NCBI GenBank assembly: GCA_947624975.1
Contig: CANQMP010000004.1
Span: 19,956-83,955 of the forward strand
DNA: 64,000 nt
Reading direction: 5' to 3'
Source: Candidatus Gastranaerophilales bacterium
GTDB taxonomy: Bacteria > Cyanobacteriota > Vampirovibrionia > Gastranaerophilales > Gastranaerophilaceae
Positions 60,685-64,000 of the stretch are shown here, one piece after another. A program made the position numbers and the translations under genes. The notes under the pieces were generated by a model. The model had not been told where the DNA came from. It was given only the letters and a program-made list of their open reading frames with translations, and made no database searches. Position 1 is the first letter of the stretch; each line of letters begins with the position of its first letter.

Positions 60685-61923
60685 TTACAACGAACACAAA
60701 TAACAGTCAATATCTTCTTCTGTATTCATCTCGGTTGCCGCAACAAGTATATGAGTTTCATCAAGCTTTATGCCACCTAATATATTTATAGCCTTTAACT
60801 TAGCTAAAAATTCATCAGAATTTGAAACTTCTATTACAAACTCGTTATAAAAATTCTTTGTTAAGGTTTTAATCCCTTTTTTCGCAAGCTTTTCAGACAA
60901 AGTGTTAGCCATCTTCGCAGACAGATAGCCTGTTTGTTTAAACCCTTCTTCACCCGTAACAGTCAGATATAACGTAGCACAAAGCCCCATTAATGCTTGA
61001 TTTGAACAAATATTACTTGTCGCTTTTTCTCTTTTTATGTGCTGTTCGCGAGTTTGGATAGTCAAACAGTAAGCCGTATTGCCATCAGTATCGACTGTTT
61101 TTCCTGCAAGACGTCCGGGGATTTGGCGAAGATATTTTTCTTTGCAAGCGATAAATCCCGCATGCGGTCCGCCGAAATTCATCGGAATACCGAGCGGTTG
61201 AATATCGCCGACCACGATATCGGCATTTGAGGGCGGTTCTAAGACCGACAAACTTGAAATATCAACACAGGCGATAAACAAAATGTCTTTTATATCAAAC
61301 TTCTTAATTTCGCCGTAATAATCGGGAATTTGCACAAGAACACAGGCAAAATCCGCTGTATCTGCGGGAAGATTTTCAAAAAATTCAAGTTCAATATTAT
61401 TTGCCCATGCGTAAGTCTTTATAACATCGACATATTCGGGGTTTAAATTCTTTGAAATAAGAGCTTTGTTTTTCTTAGAAATTCTGACAGCCATCAATAT
61501 TGCTTCCGCACAGGCAGTTGCAGCGTCGTACATTGTAGCATTTGAAATATCCATGCCTGTCAGGCGGCAAATCATGGTTTGAAATTCGTACATAATCTGC
61601 AAAGTTCCCTGAGAGATTTCGGGCTGATAAGGCGTGTAAGCGGTCAGGAACTCAAATCTGTTTGCGACTTGCGAAATACAAGCGGGAATAAATTTATTAT
61701 ACGTTCCGCCGCCCATAAATGAAATATAGTCAGTTTTATTTTTTTTAGCAAGAGATTTGACCGCCTTTTGGGTTTGCAGCTCGCTCAACGGATTTGAAAG
61801 TGCAAGTTCGCCCATTCTTGCCTTTTGCGGAATTTGCACAAACAAATCTTCAATGCAGTCAACTCCGATTTCTGAAAGCATTTCTTTTTTTATTTCATCG
61901 GTATGTACCAAAAAGTTTTTCAT
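60685..61923 (-). CDS. gcvPA: Glycine cleavage P-protein subunit 1
   Basis: 412 residues, somewhat short of the usual 440. SFMGGGTYNKFIPACISQVA, FLTAYTPYQPEISQGTLQIM, DISNATMYDAATACAEAILM and DIQPLGIPMNFGGPHAGFIA are the P-protein N-half signatures. It pairs with GcvPB to decarboxylate glycine onto the lipoyl arm of GcvH. It overlaps the stop of gcvH by one base (TAATG). gcvPB is not found after it; tRNA-Val follows directly. Confidence 0.95.
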   Translation of the reverse strand: MKNFLVHTDEIKKEMLSEIGVDCIEDLFVQIPQKARMGELALSNPLSELQTQKAVKSLAKKNKTDYISFMGGGTYNKFIPACISQVANRFEFLTAYTPYQPEISQGTLQIMYEFQTMICRLTGMDISNATMYDAATACAEAILMAVRISKKNKALISKNLNPEYVDVIKTYAWANNIELEFFENLPADTADFACVLVQIPDYYGEIKKFDIKDILFIACVDISSLSVLEPPSNADIVVGDIQPLGIPMNFGGPHAGFIACKEKYLRQIPGRLAGKTVDTDGNTAYCLTIQTREQHIKREKATSNICSNQALMGLCATLYLTVTGEEGFKQTGYLSAKMANTLSEKLAKKGIKTLTKNFYNEFVIEVSNSDEFLAKLKAINILGGIKLDETHILVAATEMNTEEDIDCYLCSL

Positions 61924-62306
61924 TATTCAATTTCTTCCTTGTAATCTTCATAGTCAAGCAAATCAGCCTGTTCAGCCTCATTGCCCGTCAGCTCGATTTT
62001 AACCAGCCAGCCTTTTTCAAAACAGTCTTCGTTAAGGATTTCGGGTGAATCCGCAGCCGAAGTGTTTACGGCGATAACTTTTCCGCTTACGGGCATGTAA
62101 ATTTCCGATGCGGCCTTAACGGATTCGACAGTAGCAAACGTATCGCCTTTTTTGTATTCCGTGCCTTCCTCGGGCAATTCCAAAAACACAATATCACCGA
62201 GCTGTTCAACCGCATAATCGGTTAACCCGACAGTGTACGTATTATCACCGTTATCAAGTAAAAATTCGTGAGATTTTGAACATAAAATCTTTTCCGTAAT
62301 ACTCAT
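61923..62306 (-). CDS. gcvH: Glycine cleavage H-protein
   Basis: 127 residues. YTVGLTDYAVEQLGDIVFLE, then TVESVKAASEIYMPVSG with the lipoylated Lys in ESVKA, and WLVKIELTGNEAEQADLL. It carries the aminomethyl group between P, T and L proteins. GGAG lies before the ATG. The lipoate ligase in the glycan island could also serve it if no other ligase exists. Confidence 0.96.
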   Translation of the reverse strand: MSITEKILCSKSHEFLLDNGDNTYTVGLTDYAVEQLGDIVFLELPEEGTEYKKGDTFATVESVKAASEIYMPVSGKVIAVNTSAADSPEILNEDCFEKGWLVKIELTGNEAEQADLLDYEDYKEEIE

Positions 62307-62318
62307 AATTTATTCTCC

Positions 62319-63422
62319 TTATAATCTGACTTTATTTCTTTTTTCAATAAACGGACGTTTAACGACTTCCGCATCATGCAACTTCTCTCTTATCATAACC
62401 TGAACAATAGAGCCTGTGCAAATTTCTTTATTATTTTTAACATAAGCAAGTGCGATATTTGCCCCGAGCATGGGTGAAGGTGCTCCGCTTGTAACAGTTC
62501 CGACCTTTTCTCCCTTAAAATAAACCTCGTATTCGTGACGGGCTATTGATTTATCAAGCATCTTTAATCCGATAAGTTTCTTTTCAACCCCGTTTGCTAT
62601 CTGCCCCATAATCACATCCTTGCCAACGTAATCCGCATGCTTATCCTTAGGAATTGACCACGAAAGCCCTGCCTCAACGGGTGTCGTATTTTCATCCAAA
62701 TCATTTCCGTAAAGATGTAAACCTGCCTCCAAACGCAGTGTATCACGAGCACCAAGCCCTATTGGCATAATATTAAACTCTTTACCTTGTTTTAAAATTT
62801 CATCCCAAAGATATTCGGCATGCTCATTCTTAACCAAAAGTTCGTAACCGTCCTCACCAGTGTAACCCGAACGGGAAGCCAAAAGTTTAACTCCGCCGAT
62901 AACGGCAGGACAAATGGTAAACGAATTCTGATGAGTTGTTAATCCCATTTTCCGCATTAATTCATCTGCCTTAGGGCCTTGAACGGCAAACAGAGAGAAT
63001 TCATGCGACCGATCATAAATCTTCACGTCAAACCCCCTACTGTGGTTTACTAACCGATTCAAATCCTCATCAACCCTTGATGCGTTACAAATAATCATAT
63101 ATTCAAGAATTCCGAGCCTGTAAATTATTAAATCATCAATTAACCCGCCGTTCTCTTTGGGGAGCTGACAATAAACCGCTTTTGAATAATCAAGTTCCAG
63201 AATATTTTGCGGAACAAGCGAGTTTAGAAAAGCCGCAGCGTCAAACCCCGAAACAAATACTTCGCCCATGTGAGAAACATCGAAAATTCCGACATTTTCT
63301 CGCACATTTTTGTGTTCCTCAATAATTGATGAATACTGCACAGGCATGTGCCAGCCCGCAAAATCCACCATCTTCGCACCCAGTGCAACATGTTTGTCAT
63401 GAATAAAAGTTTCTTTAACCAT
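62319..63422 (-). CDS. gcvT: Aminomethyltransferase (glycine cleavage T-protein)
   Basis: 367 residues. KHVALGAKMVDFAGWHMPVQ, NVGIFDVSHMGEV, ANGVEKKLIGLKMLDKSIAR and APSPMLGANIALAYV are the folate-dependent GcvT pattern. GLHLYGNDLDENTTPVEAGL is the tetrahydrofolate-binding region. It releases ammonia and forms methylene-THF. It leads the gcvT-gcvH-gcvPA operon. AAGGGGAAA precedes the ATG. I see no glycine-riboswitch structure in the 66-base upstream gap. Confidence 0.96.
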   Translation of the reverse strand: MVKETFIHDKHVALGAKMVDFAGWHMPVQYSSIIEEHKNVRENVGIFDVSHMGEVFVSGFDAAAFLNSLVPQNILELDYSKAVYCQLPKENGGLIDDLIIYRLGILEYMIICNASRVDEDLNRLVNHSRGFDVKIYDRSHEFSLFAVQGPKADELMRKMGLTTHQNSFTICPAVIGGVKLLASRSGYTGEDGYELLVKNEHAEYLWDEILKQGKEFNIMPIGLGARDTLRLEAGLHLYGNDLDENTTPVEAGLSWSIPKDKHADYVGKDVIMGQIANGVEKKLIGLKMLDKSIARHEYEVYFKGEKVGTVTSGAPSPMLGANIALAYVKNNKEICTGSIVQVMIREKLHDAEVVKRPFIEKRNKVRL

Positions 63423-63488
63423 AAAAATTTCCCCTTACATATAAATTTTCTATGTAAAAGCCTATCATGTCAAATATGTAAAATTATT

Positions 63489-63740
63489 TTATTCCAGAGT
63501 TAATTTTGATGAAACTTCGGCAAGAATACGCTGAACATCCGCACCGCCAACTGCAATTTCAAAAATCAAAGGACTGTAAATTAAAAGCGTTTCGGAATAT
63601 TCCATAGTATCGACATTTATAACATCGAATTCAATGAAATCATCGCCGACGGAAACGAGTTTACCATACTCACTTCCGCACGCCCATTTAATAAACATAT
63701 ATTGATTTGTATACTCTCTTAACTTCTCAATTAATCTCAT
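63489..63740 (-). CDS. Small protein of unknown function (Sm-like strand pattern)
   Basis: 83 residues. EYGKLVSVGDDFIEFDVINV and LLIYSPLIFEI alternate like the strands of a small Sm/Hfq-type barrel, but no family is recognised. It lies 67 bases upstream of gcvT on the same strand and might be in the same transcript. Confidence 0.6.
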   Translation of the reverse strand: MRLIEKLREYTNQYMFIKWACGSEYGKLVSVGDDFIEFDVINVDTMEYSETLLIYSPLIFEIAVGGADVQRILAEVSSKLTLE

Positions 63741-64000
63741 ATCCTACCTACAATATATATTTTAGTAATTTATTTTTATAAGTCAAGTGTTAAATGAGTG
63801 AAAAATGAAAGGTGAAAGGTTCATATCGACACTTCGTGCGAAAATAGTTCCCTCCCCAGATGGACTCTACTGAGCAAATTAACTTCCTTCCCTGATGGGG
63901 AGGGTTAGGGTGGGGTACGGTCAAGTTCCCTCTCCCCCTGCGGGAGAGGGAAGAATTTCTTAGTGAACGCAGTGAACTTAGAAATTCGGGTGAGGGGTCA
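63741..64000. repeat. Repeat-rich end of the window
   Basis: 260 bases without a gene. 63796-64000 has the same building blocks as the repeats near 20 kb and 60.2 kb (GTGAAA..AGGTTC..CTTCGTGCG; CCCTCTCCCxxTGCGGGAGAGGGA; GAATTTCTTAGTGAACGCAGTGAACTTAGAAATT), including an inverted-repeat hairpin at 63934-63951. Confidence 0.65.

Noticed and set aside
63423..63488. Glycine riboswitch upstream of gcvT
   Set aside because: The gap is only 66 bases and lacks the conserved tandem aptamer pattern.

Overview
The window looks like a chromosomal segment from a non-photosynthetic relative of Cyanobacteria (Melainabacteria/Vampirovibrionia, most likely a gut Gastranaerophilales-type organism). The RNA polymerase beta' subunit is split into separate rpoC1 and rpoC2 genes, which is the cyanobacterial/plastid arrangement. 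The DNA is AT-rich. There is an outer-membrane toolkit (lpxA, an MCE/MlaD-like protein, a giant AsmA-like protein, an O-antigen-ligase-like protein), and there are pilin-like proteins with the FTLAEVLITL-type N-terminus. No rRNA or photosynthesis gene is present. The lineage is inferred from gene content and was not tested phylogenetically.

Layout. 0-30.4 kb is mostly core: leuD, a histidine-phosphatase-like protein with an altered catalytic motif, XRE regulators, holA-holB, lpxA, pyrF, comEC, a heptose-kinase-like gene with a DUF4330-like protein and an O-antigen-ligase-like protein, SIMPL, histidine-kinase-like, MlaD-like and AsmA-like proteins, a pilin-like gene, a repeat-rich intergenic patch, then rpoB-rpoC1-rpoC2. 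30.45-60.67 kb is an accessory glycan island lying between tRNA-Cys and tRNA-Val. 60.7-63.7 kb returns to core (gcvPA-gcvH-gcvT). The window ends in the same dispersed repeat family seen near 20 kb and 60.2 kb.

The island is the exciting part. It encodes supply of two sugars typical of host glycans: GDP-L-fucose (gmd, fcl) and CMP-sialic acid (neuD, neuB, neuA, neuC). It also encodes the matching transferases: an alpha-1,2-fucosyltransferase-type GT11 domain fused to a GT2, a GT6 enzyme of the ABO blood-group family, a GT10 alpha-1,3/4-fucosyltransferase, and three paralogous GT-B sialyltransferase-like proteins carrying D/E-D/E-G and HP motifs. This is a plausible toolkit for ABH/Lewis/sialylated host-glycan mimicry. 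Eleven G/C homopolymers of 9-15 bases lie in or beside most of its genes, as in classical slipped-strand phase variation. In the sequence given, the polysaccharide deacetylase, one sialyltransferase-like gene and a pilin-like gene are out of frame (OFF). Others are in frame or have alternative C-terminal tails.

Embedded in the island is an unusual acylation module: 2-oxoacid dehydrogenase E1alpha, E1beta and a lipoyl-E2 with a changed active-site motif, a lipoate ligase, a free-standing acyl carrier protein, a phosphopantetheinyl transferase, a GNAT-like protein and the phase-variable deacetylase. I infer, without proof, that it makes an acyl group that re-acylates a de-N-acetylated sugar. 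Palindromic intergenic repeats (core GGTxGACTxxAGTCxACC) punctuate the island. Several genes in core and island have a -10 box 6-9 bases before the ATG, which suggests leaderless mRNAs.
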